A stretch of 7,635 bases of DNA, taken from contig JACRNK010000051.1 of assembly GCA_016234985.1 (NCBI GenBank), forward strand, positions 1 to 7,635, read 5' to 3'. Position 1 is the first letter of the stretch. Each line of letters starts with the position of its first letter. Below, one piece after another: positions 1-5,431 of this stretch. A program made the translations under genes and the position numbers. Under the pieces are notes generated by a model. The model did no database searches. It saw nothing but the letters and a program-made list of their open reading frames with translations, and was not told the origin of the DNA. This stretch comes from Deltaproteobacteria bacterium (lineage in GTDB: Bacteria > Desulfobacterota > GWC2-55-46 > UBA9637).

Positions 1-1
1 A

Positions 2-1573
2 GGCGAAGGTGTATTAGGTTTTATAACAAACCACAGCTATCTTGATAATCCGACATTCAGAGGAATGCGTCAGTCTTTGATGCAGAGTTTTGATGAGATA
101 TATCTCCTTGACCTTCACGGCAATAGCCTCAAAAAAGAAAAATGTCCGGATGGCTCGAAAGATGAAAATGTTTTTGATATTCAGCAGGGCGTTGCCATTG
201 CTTTATTTGTAAAGAAGAAAGGCGTCAAAAAGAAAGTTTCGCATTCTGAATTGTGGGGATTGAGGGAAGATAAATACCATTGGCTCAATAAACATGACTT
301 AACCACAACAAAATGGAAGAGGCTCAATCCAAAATCCGAATTCTATCTTTTCATTCCAAGAGATGAAAAGCTGTTAGATAAATATGAAGGATACACAAAG
401 ATAACAGACATCTTTCCGGTAAACAGCGTCGGAATAGTTACGGCAAGAGATAATTTTGTAATTGATTTTGATAAGAATGCGCTTAAGAGAAGAATAGCGC
501 AGTTTAGAGATAAAAAAATACCGGATGAAATTATACAACAAACTTATAGTCTGAAAGACAAATCAAACTGGAAACTAAAAGATGTAAGAGAAAGCATTAT
601 AAAAGATGACGACTGGGAAAAGGCGATAACAAAAATCCTCTATCGGCCATTTGACGAGCAGTGGGTTTTTTATCATGATGCGGTTATTGAACGTTCCCGC
701 AAGGAAGTTATGCAGCATATGATGAAGGAGAATTTGGGGTTATTAACATGCAGACAGCAAAGTAGCGCGGGTTTTTATCATACATTTATTTGTAATACGA
801 TTGTCGAATCTTGTGCTGTTTCAAATAAAACAACCGAAATAAATTACCTTTTCCCCCTCTACCTTTACCAGCAAAAAGACAAACCTAAAAAACGCTCTTT
901 TGGCAGCACCATGATGCTCTTTGAACCGGAGGCAGAATATACGGCAAAGAAGCCAAATCTTTCTCCTGCATTGCTTGAAAGATTGACAGAGGAATTTAAA
1001 AAGACGCCAACCCCTGAACAAATCTTTTATTACATTTACGCTGTTCTCTACTCAAACATCTACCGCACAAAGTATGCTGAGTTCTTGAAGATAGATTTTC
1101 CACGGGTTCCTTTTACAAAGGATTATAAACTCTTTACTAAGATGGCAGGATATGGGGAAAAACTTGTTGAATTGCATCTCTTGAAGGCATCTGAACTTGA
1201 TGCTCCCGTTGCAAAATTTCAGGGCAAGGGGAATGATAAAGTTGAAAAGCTGAGAGTGTCATTGCGAGGCGAAGCCGAAGCAATCTTAAAAGACGAGATT
1301 CCTCGCTCTGCTCGGAATGACAAATTACGGATATACATAAACAACAACCAGTATTTTGAGGGCATATCGCCAGAGGTCTGGGAATACCGGATAGGCGGCT
1401 ATCAGGTTCTGGATAAATGGCTCAAGGATAGAAAAGACAGGGCGCTGTCTCTTGATGATATAAAACATTACTGCAAGATTGTTACTGCCATAAAAAAGAC
1501 AATGGAGATTCAGGATAAGATAGACAGCATATATCCGAGCATTGAAAAAGAGGTTATTGAATTTCAGCAGTAA
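2..1573 (+). CDS. Type ISP-like restriction-modification enzyme, C-terminal part (5' truncated by window edge)
   Basis: The frame is open from base 2, so the ATG at 65 is internal and 523 codons are visible. The opening residues (GVLGFITNHSYLDNPTFRGM) and the following DLHGN and DGSKDENVFDIQQGV blocks match the end of the adenine-N6 methyltransferase domain of single-chain type ISP enzymes (LlaGI/LlaBIII type). In that family one polypeptide carries nuclease, helicase, methylase and target-recognition parts. The downstream blocks NSVGIVTARD, LYRPFDEQWVFY, NNQYFEGISPEVW and IGGYQVLDKWLKDR are typical of the C-terminal target-recognition region, and the protein ends normally after an alpha-helical tail. 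The nuclease and helicase parts would lie to the left, outside the window. About 22 residues near visible position 419-440 come from a palindromic repeat (separate entry). No frameshift or internal stop is seen. A related type IIG single-chain enzyme is the main alternative. Confidence 0.88.
   Translation, partial: GEGVLGFITNHSYLDNPTFRGMRQSLMQSFDEIYLLDLHGNSLKKEKCPDGSKDENVFDIQQGVAIALFVKKKGVKKKVSHSELWGLREDKYHWLNKHDLTTTKWKRLNPKSEFYLFIPRDEKLLDKYEGYTKITDIFPVNSVGIVTARDNFVIDFDKNALKRRIAQFRDKKIPDEIIQQTYSLKDKSNWKLKDVRESIIKDDDWEKAITKILYRPFDEQWVFYHDAVIERSRKEVMQHMMKENLGLLTCRQQSSAGFYHTFICNTIVESCAVSNKTTEINYLFPLYLYQQKDKPKKRSFGSTMMLFEPEAEYTAKKPNLSPALLERLTEEFKKTPTPEQIFYYIYAVLYSNIYRTKYAEFLKIDFPRVPFTKDYKLFTKMAGYGEKLVELHLLKASELDAPVAKFQGKGNDKVEKLRVSLRGEAEAILKDEIPRSARNDKLRIYINNNQYFEGISPEVWEYRIGGYQVLDKWLKDRKDRALSLDDIKHYCKIVTAIKKTMEIQDKIDSIYPSIEKEVIEFQQ
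1257..1322 (+). repeat. In-frame palindromic dispersed element inside the restriction-modification gene
   Basis: The 66-bp segment has near-perfect inverted ends: TGTCATTGCGAG on the left and CTCGGAATGACA on the right, 11 of 12 bases complementary. Inside lies a second pair, AATCT and AGATT. The length is exactly 22 codons, so the host frame is kept and the insert reads roughly SLRGEAEAILKDEIPRSARN. It sits between VEKLR and RIYINNNQYFEG, which family members join by a short linker (from memory of the family). The sequence resembles the 'GTCATTGCGAG...CTCGCAATGAC' type of dispersed palindrome common in several environmental bacterial phyla. Behaviour is analogous to Rickettsia palindromic elements inside ORFs. 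Confidence 0.8.
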
Positions 1574-1578
1574 ATTTT

Positions 1579-1607
1579 CCTCCCTTGGCAGGAAGGATCA
1601 AGGGAGG
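1579..1607. repeat. Perfect 9-bp palindrome after the restriction gene
   Basis: CCTCCCTTG at 1579-1587 and CAAGGGAGG at 1599-1607 are perfect inverted copies around an 11-nt purine-rich loop, starting 5 bases after the restriction gene's stop codon. There is no T-run after the second arm, so it is not a classical intrinsic terminator for the plus strand. The sequence resembles GGGAGG-type dispersed palindromes often found in intergenic DNA. It could still stabilise the 3' end of the mRNA. Confidence 0.6.
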
Positions 1608-1641
1608 GTGATGTATTCTATAAAATGGCGGGTAATCAATC

Positions 1642-2988
1642 ATGAAAACAGGAAGAAATGACCCCTGCCCCTGCGGGAGCGGGAAGAAATACAAGAAGTG
1701 TTGTCTGATCGAGGCTTATGTTGAAACAGGAAGGGAAGAATCTGTCAGGGCGGGGCTGGTGCAGGAAATATTAAGGTTTTTCAGGAAAAATTATCAGGTC
1801 AGACTGAATGACGCAGATTTCATTTTTTGGGACGATTTTGAGCCGGAGAAATATCTGAATGAAGAAACCCTTTCTTTGGCAGAGATAAACTTCTGGGAAT
1901 GGGTTATTTATGATTACATAGTTGATGAAAAAAATAACAAAACCCTGATTGACCTCTACATGGAAAACAAGAGAAGACTGTCATCGGATGAGCATAGGAT
2001 ACTCACCATGATGAAAAACTCCATCATCAGCCTTTATGAGGTTCAGGATGTATTCCCTGAGAAAGGACTCCTTGTTAAAGACCTTTTGCTTGACGGGGAA
2101 TATGATGTGAAGGAAAAGGCAGCGACAAGAAGCGTGAGAAAATGGGACATCTTTGCCTCACGGCTACTGCATGTTGACGGCGCATATGTCATGAGCGGTT
2201 CTGTCTATCCTTATCATTTAAAACAAAAGGAAATGATACTTGAAGACATTCATGCAGAGTTTGAAGATTACCGAATTGACTTCCCTAACACTGCACTGGA
2301 TGAGTTCCTGAAAAAGAACAGCGAAATGTTCAACTTTTATTGGTATGACATTATCCAGAATCCACCGCCACTTAACCTTGCTACAACAAGCGGCGAGTCG
2401 TTTCTGCTCTCAAAAGCTGTATTTGAGATTAAAGATATGCAACATGTTATTGATGGACTAAAAAAGGTCAAGGGTTTTGAGCAGGATAAGGATGGTTTTG
2501 TCTGGCTTGCTGAATATGATAAAGAAGGCAATGCAACAGTTCTTGGCAATATTGTAATAAAGGGAGATACGTTAATACTTGAATGTAACTCAAAGGAGCG
2601 GCTTGAAAAGGGGAAAAAACTTATTCTTAAACATACTTTGGATGCATTGATTCATAAGGCGGATTCATTTCAGGATCCGATGCAGGCATTGAAGTCTTAT
2701 AAGGAGAAACCTGAAAGAAAGACCGAAAACGAAATCCCGATGGAGATACAACAGCAACTCTATACGCAGTTCATGCAGAAACATTCTGAGAAATGGCTGA
2801 AAGAGAAAATACCGGCGCTTAACAGCAAGACTCCGTTGCAGGCTGTGAAGACAGAGGAGGGAAGAAAACAAGTTGTTGAGCTTTTAAAGTCTTTTGAGAA
2901 TAAGGAAGAACACAATAAAAGGGAAGGCGAACCTTATTATGACGTGTCATGGATGTGGGATAGGCTTGGACTTAAAAAAGAGGAATAA
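1642..2988 (+). CDS. SEC-C motif protein of unknown function
   Basis: The 448-residue protein starts with a complete SEC-C zinc-binding motif: NDPCPCGSGKKYKKCC with cysteines at 9, 11, 20 and 21. In SecA and YecA-like proteins this motif is usually at the C-terminus and mediates zinc-dependent protein or ribosome contacts; here it is N-terminal. The remaining 425 residues are mixed alpha/beta with no enzyme motif I recognise. The last 80 residues contain EKWLKEKIPALNSKTPLQAV (about 383-402) followed by TEEGRKQV. This W-L-x-PAL-x-x-x-TP-x-A pattern recurs near the C-terminus of other SEC-C proteins. The gene lies 68 bp after the restriction enzyme on the same strand and may be part of that island. 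The Shine-Dalgarno sequence is weak (GCGGGT, 9 nt before ATG), but the start is fixed by the SEC-C motif. No membrane segments or signal peptide are seen. Confidence 0.8.
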   Translation: MKTGRNDPCPCGSGKKYKKCCLIEAYVETGREESVRAGLVQEILRFFRKNYQVRLNDADFIFWDDFEPEKYLNEETLSLAEINFWEWVIYDYIVDEKNNKTLIDLYMENKRRLSSDEHRILTMMKNSIISLYEVQDVFPEKGLLVKDLLLDGEYDVKEKAATRSVRKWDIFASRLLHVDGAYVMSGSVYPYHLKQKEMILEDIHAEFEDYRIDFPNTALDEFLKKNSEMFNFYWYDIIQNPPPLNLATTSGESFLLSKAVFEIKDMQHVIDGLKKVKGFEQDKDGFVWLAEYDKEGNATVLGNIVIKGDTLILECNSKERLEKGKKLILKHTLDALIHKADSFQDPMQALKSYKEKPERKTENEIPMEIQQQLYTQFMQKHSEKWLKEKIPALNSKTPLQAVKTEEGRKQVVELLKSFENKEEHNKREGEPYYDVSWMWDRLGLKKEE

Positions 2989-2994
2989 GAAGAA

Positions 2995-3051
2995 ACTGAT
3001 GCTGGTTGAAATGTTGCGTAATAAATAAACTGTTCAAATAGGCTCATCAGT
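2995..3051 (+). other. Nested inverted repeats in the leader ahead of oppD
   Basis: ACTGATG (2995-3001) pairs with CATCAGT (3045-3051), and inside them TTGAA (3006-3010) pairs with TTCAA (3033-3037). The structure lies wholly between the SEC-C gene stop and the oppD start codon, 12 bases before the ATG. It could be a leader hairpin or an operator-like site, but the arms are short and the loops long, so chance is possible. I see no convincing -35/-10 promoter pair here. Confidence 0.25.
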
Positions 3052-3063
3052 GCAATAACTACT

Positions 3064-4026
3064 ATGCCGGAACCCTTACTCAAAATAACCAACCTCCGCA
3101 CCTCCTTCTTTACCGATGCCGGCGAGGTAAAGGCTGTGCGTGGGGTGAGTTTCAGTCTTGAAAAAGGCAAGACCCTCGGTCTTGTGGGCGAGAGCGGATG
3201 CGGGAAGAGCGTTACCGCGCTTTCTATTATGAGGCTTGTCTCCTTTCCAGGAAAGATTGTAAAAGGAGAGGTTTTCTATAAAGAGAAAGACCTTCTCAAG
3301 TATTCTGAAGATGAGATACGAAAGATAAGGGGCGCTGAGATTGCAATGGTGTTTCAGGAACCCATGACATCCTTAAATCCTGTGCTTACCATCGGCAATC
3401 AGATTTCAGAGACCATTTCTCTCCATCAAAATCTGAATAAGAGAGCGGTCATTGATAAAACAATAGAGATGCTGAAACTTGTCGGCATCCCTTCCCCTGA
3501 AAAAAGAATCAAAGACTATCCGCATCAGATGAGCGGCGGCATGAGGCAGCGGGCGATGATTGCTATGGCGCTTTCGTGCAATCCAAGCCTGCTCATTGCC
3601 GATGAGCCTACCACTGCGCTGGATGTTACCATTCAGGCGCAGATTTTGGAATTGATACAAGGCTTGCAAAAGCAGCTTGATATGGCAATGATTCTTATTA
3701 CCCACGACCTTGGCGTTGTTGCAGAGACAGTAGATAATGTGGCGGTGATGTATGCGGGAAAGATTGTGGAATACACTGATACAAAGACTTTATTTGCAGA
3801 ACCGATGCATCCTTACACGGTCGGACTTCTCAATTCTTTGCCAACCATGGAAAAAGACGGAGGGGCATTAAAAACCATCACAGGATCAGTGCCGGGGCTT
3901 CTGAATCTCCCTGCCGGATGCAGTTTTTACGACCGGTGCCCGAAGGCAGACTCAGGCTGCACAGGGCATGAGCCGGAGTTGGTGGAGGTTAAAAAGGGAC
4001 ACTGGGCGGCGTGTTATAAAGCGTAG
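3064..4026 (+). CDS. oppD: Oligopeptide/dipeptide ABC importer ATPase, OppD/DppD type
   Basis: The 320-residue protein is a full-length importer ATPase that works at the inner face of the cytoplasmic membrane, hydrolysing ATP to drive peptide (or nickel/dipeptide) uptake. Visible motifs in order are Walker A GESGCGKS (42-49), Q-loop Gln98, ABC signature MSGGMRQR (156-163), Walker B LLIADE (176-181), D-loop TALD (184-187) and switch His214. The C-terminal oligopeptide-type domain has four cysteines (286, 292, 299, 317), the pattern reported to hold an iron-sulfur cluster in some OppD/DppD structures. It should pair with the OppF-type subunit encoded from 5432. The permease and binding-protein genes that normally precede it are absent; the upstream neighbours are a SEC-C protein and a restriction enzyme. 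The ATG at 3064 gives the standard N-terminus, although no good Shine-Dalgarno sequence precedes it. OppD and DppD cannot be separated from sequence alone. Confidence 0.93.
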   Translation: MPEPLLKITNLRTSFFTDAGEVKAVRGVSFSLEKGKTLGLVGESGCGKSVTALSIMRLVSFPGKIVKGEVFYKEKDLLKYSEDEIRKIRGAEIAMVFQEPMTSLNPVLTIGNQISETISLHQNLNKRAVIDKTIEMLKLVGIPSPEKRIKDYPHQMSGGMRQRAMIAMALSCNPSLLIADEPTTALDVTIQAQILELIQGLQKQLDMAMILITHDLGVVAETVDNVAVMYAGKIVEYTDTKTLFAEPMHPYTVGLLNSLPTMEKDGGALKTITGSVPGLLNLPAGCSFYDRCPKADSGCTGHEPELVEVKKGHWAACYKA

Positions 4027-4038
4027 TTTGCTCTATCT

Positions 4039-4065
4039 AATTTGTGTTGAATCTCCGCACAAATT
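4039..4065 (+). other. Perfect 8-bp hairpin after oppD
   Basis: AATTTGTG (4039-4046) and CACAAATT (4058-4065) are perfect inverted copies with an 11-nt loop, beginning 12 bases after the oppD stop. There is no following T-run, so an intrinsic terminator is unlikely. It may protect the oppD 3' end or mark an old repeat. It lies outside the cassette boundary at 4110/4111. Confidence 0.35.
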
Positions 4066-4109
4066 GACCTGAAATTCGCTAAAAGGTGTAAGTGGATAGA
4101 AAAAAGAAT

Positions 4110-4117
4110 GTTGGAAG
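4110..4117 (+). promoter_or_regulatory. Cassette 5' boundary (R' core) doubling as ribosome-binding site
   Basis: GTTGGAAG is the recombination boundary of the cassette: cleavage is expected between the G at 4110 and the T at 4111. The GGAAG at 4113-4117 lies 5 nt before the ATG at 4123 and is the only Shine-Dalgarno candidate. The same bases therefore appear to serve as R' core and as translation signal, so the cassette would carry its own ribosome-binding site on excision and reinsertion. Confidence 0.65.
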
Positions 4118-4122
4118 AATAA

Positions 4123-4566
4123 ATGATTAATAAAAATTCAACAAAAATTTATCGTGCGCTACTTCTCATTTGCGCTGTTTATTTTATTGCTGTGACCATT
4201 GCCCATCAAATAGGGATAAAATTACCGATGCTATTTATTTTTTACAGCATCCCCTCTGAGAGATACCAAGATTTAATAATTTCGTTCCTCTCATTTGGAT
4301 GGGCAACGTTATTTGGCATTGGTTTCTTTGATAGTGATTTAAAAATGAAGATACAAGCGCCAATATTGTTTTCAGGACTTGTGGCAATTTGCGGCCTAAT
4401 CCGCGTACGCTTGGAAATCAAACTTCACAATGAGATAGATTATGAAATCGGGGCTCTTGCCATTCTTCTATTTTCAATGATGATAACATATATAGCGGCC
4501 ATAAAAAAGAAAAGGGAAACGACATCAAATGAAGACTTCCAACAAAAACAAGGCGACGGGGAATAA
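4123..4566 (+). CDS. Small four-helix membrane protein encoded by the cassette
   Basis: The 147-residue protein is predicted to be integral to the membrane, with hydrophobic segments at about 10-30, 47-68, 77-95 and 105-127. A short polar N-terminus and a basic, charged tail (KKKRE, then TTSNEDFQQKQ) suggest that both ends face the cytoplasm. No signal peptide, catalytic motif or transporter signature is recognised; conserved-looking positions include the IPSERYQDLI stretch between helices 1 and 2. The ATG at 4123 has GGAAG 5 nt upstream. The last codons and the stop lie inside the attC-like palindrome, as is common in cassette genes. The reading frame is AT-rich with codon use unlike the flanking oppD and oppF, consistent with foreign origin. 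Function is unknown; small membrane proteins of no known role are frequent integron cargo. Confidence 0.75.
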   Translation: MINKNSTKIYRALLLICAVYFIAVTIAHQIGIKLPMLFIFYSIPSERYQDLIISFLSFGWATLFGIGFFDSDLKMKIQAPILFSGLVAICGLIRVRLEIKLHNEIDYEIGALAILLFSMMITYIAAIKKKRETTSNEDFQQKQGDGE

Positions 4567-4616
4567 GCCTCTGGTTTTTTACAGAGGCTGGTTGCACCTG
4601 CGCCTTATTTACAGCG
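4536..4616 (+). other. attC-like recombination site
   Basis: The boxes in order are R'' CTTCCAAC (4536-4543), L'' AAGGCG (4550-4555), an inner stem AGCCTCTG (4566-4573) with an 8-nt T-rich loop and CAGAGGCT (4582-4589), L' CGCCTT (4601-4606), and the G of R' (4616). L'' and L' are perfect complements. Between the L and inner stems the arms (10 and 11 nt) match only partly, with an extra base on one side, as in real attC sites where unpaired bases set strand choice. The spacing from L' to the GTT of R' resembles known attC sites. The 6-base T-run is in the hairpin loop, so this is not a terminator. Confidence 0.8.
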
Positions 4617-4655
4617 TTATGTCTAATCAATTGAATACAATCTATCAAGGGACAA

Positions 4656-4846
4656 TCCACCCCCTTAATCCCCCGCCAGCGGGGGACAGAAAAGAGATTG
4701 CTCTCTGCCGGTGGAGGACAATCCTCCTCCTACCACCTCCAGAGAGAGACAAAAACTACTCCCTCAAACAGGGGCAGATACACTATCATGGGTGTTACAA
4801 AGTAATGGAGATTGTGTCCCCCGCTGGCGGGGGTGCAGGGGGTGGA
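4656..4846. repeat. GC-rich flanking repeat, unit A (left of nuclease gene)
   Basis: The unit starts with TCCACCCCCTTAATCCCCCG and ends with GGGGGTGGA. Its two ends are inverted versions of each other, each containing the short palindrome CCCCCGCCAGCGGGGG or its complement. Its first 39 bases (4656-4694) are identical to 5233-5271 and its last 31 (4816-4846) are identical to 5381-5411. The middle is related to unit B but diverged; for example 4722-4750 matches 5294-5322 at 21 of 29 positions. Within the unit no credible protein is encoded; ORFs across it are Pro/Gly/Trp-rich repeat translations. Confidence 0.85.
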
Positions 4847-4851
4847 ATTTG
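4838..4851 (+). promoter_or_regulatory. Ribosome-binding site of the nuclease gene, supplied by repeat unit A
   Basis: The right end of unit A, GGGGGTGGA, lies just before a TTG codon at 4849 and is purine-rich enough to act as a Shine-Dalgarno sequence. This decides the start: the first recognisable family residues follow directly, whereas the longer frame from the ATG at 4711 would only translate the repeat. Confidence 0.5.
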
Positions 4852-5274
4852 AAAGTTGACAAGATCGACAATTACGGTTACAACAAAAAGCTGCAACATT
4901 TTGCAAACAGATTGCGCAAAGAAATGACAAAGGCTGAAGCTTGTTTGTGGAAATATGTGTTAAGGGCAAGGCAAATGAATGGGTATCAATTCCGAAGGCA
5001 AAGACCGGTATTGAATTACGTCGCCGATTTTATGTGCATGGATTTAAAACTGGTGATTGAATTGGATGGGGTAACGCATGAACGGAAAGAAACGGTTGCA
5101 AAGGATTTAAACAAGGGAAAAGATTTAACAGCAGTAGGATTTAAGGTGTTGCGGTTTACCGATGAAGAAGTGTTAAGACAGATTGAAGGGGTGAGGGAAA
5201 AGATTTTGTTGTTTGTTCGGGAGATAGAGCAGTCCACCCCCTTAATCCCCCGCCAGCGGGGGACAGAAAAGTGA
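4849..5274 (+). CDS. DUF559 (Vsr-like) endonuclease-domain protein
   Basis: From the TTG at 4849 the protein has 141 residues, close to the usual size of stand-alone DUF559 proteins, which share the restriction-endonuclease-like fold of the Vsr mismatch nuclease. Family landmarks are ANRLRKEMTKAEACLW (19-34), YQFRRQRPV (46-54), DF at 60-61, the acidic pair in VIELDG (Glu71, Asp73), His77, and the GFKVLRFTDEEVL strand-helix near the end. These give a plausible D...ExD...H metal-dependent active site. Biochemical roles for the family are poorly known; DNA nicking or cleavage is inferred. The last 13 residues (129-141, STPLIPRQRGTEK) are translated from repeat unit B, and the ribosome-binding site comes from unit A, so the gene fits exactly between two repeats. 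It separates oppD from oppF together with the upstream cassette. An ATG start at 4711 is possible but would add 46 repeat-derived residues. Confidence 0.85.
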   Translation: MKVDKIDNYGYNKKLQHFANRLRKEMTKAEACLWKYVLRARQMNGYQFRRQRPVLNYVADFMCMDLKLVIELDGVTHERKETVAKDLNKGKDLTAVGFKVLRFTDEEVLRQIEGVREKILLFVREIEQSTPLIPRQRGTEK

Positions 5275-5411
5275 AATTCGCTGGCGAGAACAATCCACCC
5301 CCTGCCCCCTCCAGCTGGGGACAAACAAATAACCTACTCCAAACGACTGTATCTCCTGCCAGCGTGGATGCTAACACATTGTCCCCCGCTGGCGGGGGTG
5401 CAGGGGGTGGA
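5233..5411. repeat. GC-rich flanking repeat, unit B (right of nuclease gene)
   Basis: This is the direct partner of unit A, with identical 39-bp left and 31-bp right ends and a diverged 109-bp interior. An extra degenerate copy of the left arm lies at 5294-5322, at a position equivalent to 4722-4750 of unit A. The left end overlaps the nuclease gene's 3' end: codons 129-141 are repeat sequence, and the TGA at 5272-5274 starts at the first base after the identical block. The right end stops 20 bp before the oppF start codon. Confidence 0.85.
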
Positions 5412-5431
5412 GTTTTTGTTCTAAAAACTTT

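Larger units (their letters stand above)
4111..4616 (+). mobile_element. Integron-type gene cassette (single, no integrase in window)
   Basis: The 506-bp unit has the full anatomy of a cassette. It starts at the break in G|TTGGAAG (4110-4117) and ends at the break in GCG|TTATGTC (G at 4616). It holds one ORF starting 12 bases from the 5' boundary, with no visible promoter. The ORF stop (4564-4566) lies inside an attC-like palindrome. Joining the two ends regenerates R' GTTGGAAG, and the R'' box CTTCCAAC at 4536-4543 is its exact complement, 8 of 8 bases. An unrelated hairpin would not be expected to match the opposite end of the unit, so this is strong evidence. The insertion point fits the G-T-T secondary target of integron integrases. 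The cassette points the same way as oppD and could be transcribed from that operon. Confidence 0.82.

Noticed and set aside
3005..3040. Sigma-70 promoter before oppD
   Set aside because: A TTGAAA is present, but the sequence 17 bases downstream is a poor -10 box, so I do not report a promoter.
821..3170. Minus-strand ORFs opposite the restriction, SEC-C and oppD genes
   Set aside because: They are short low-complexity shadows of well-supported plus-strand genes.
4566..4589. Rho-independent terminator after the membrane-protein gene
   Set aside because: The T-run is in the loop, not after the stem, and the hairpin is explained as the inner stem of the attC-like site.
4711..4848. N-terminal extension of the nuclease from the ATG at 4711
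   Set aside because: The extra 46 residues are a Pro/Arg/Trp-rich translation of repeat unit A, do not resemble the family, and a better-placed TTG with purine-rich upstream sequence exists at 4849.
4529..4852. Plus-strand 107-codon ORF across the attC site and unit A
   Set aside because: It overlaps the end of the membrane-protein gene in another frame and encodes Pro/Gly-rich repeat translation; no ribosome-binding site or family is recognised.
5016..5377. Minus-strand ORFs containing SPAGGG-type peptides
   Set aside because: They are shadows of the nuclease gene and unit B in reverse; the peptide is the translated repeat.
4656..5411. CRISPR array
   Set aside because: There are few copies, spacing is irregular, orientations are mixed, and a gene lies between them; no spacer-like units or cas genes.
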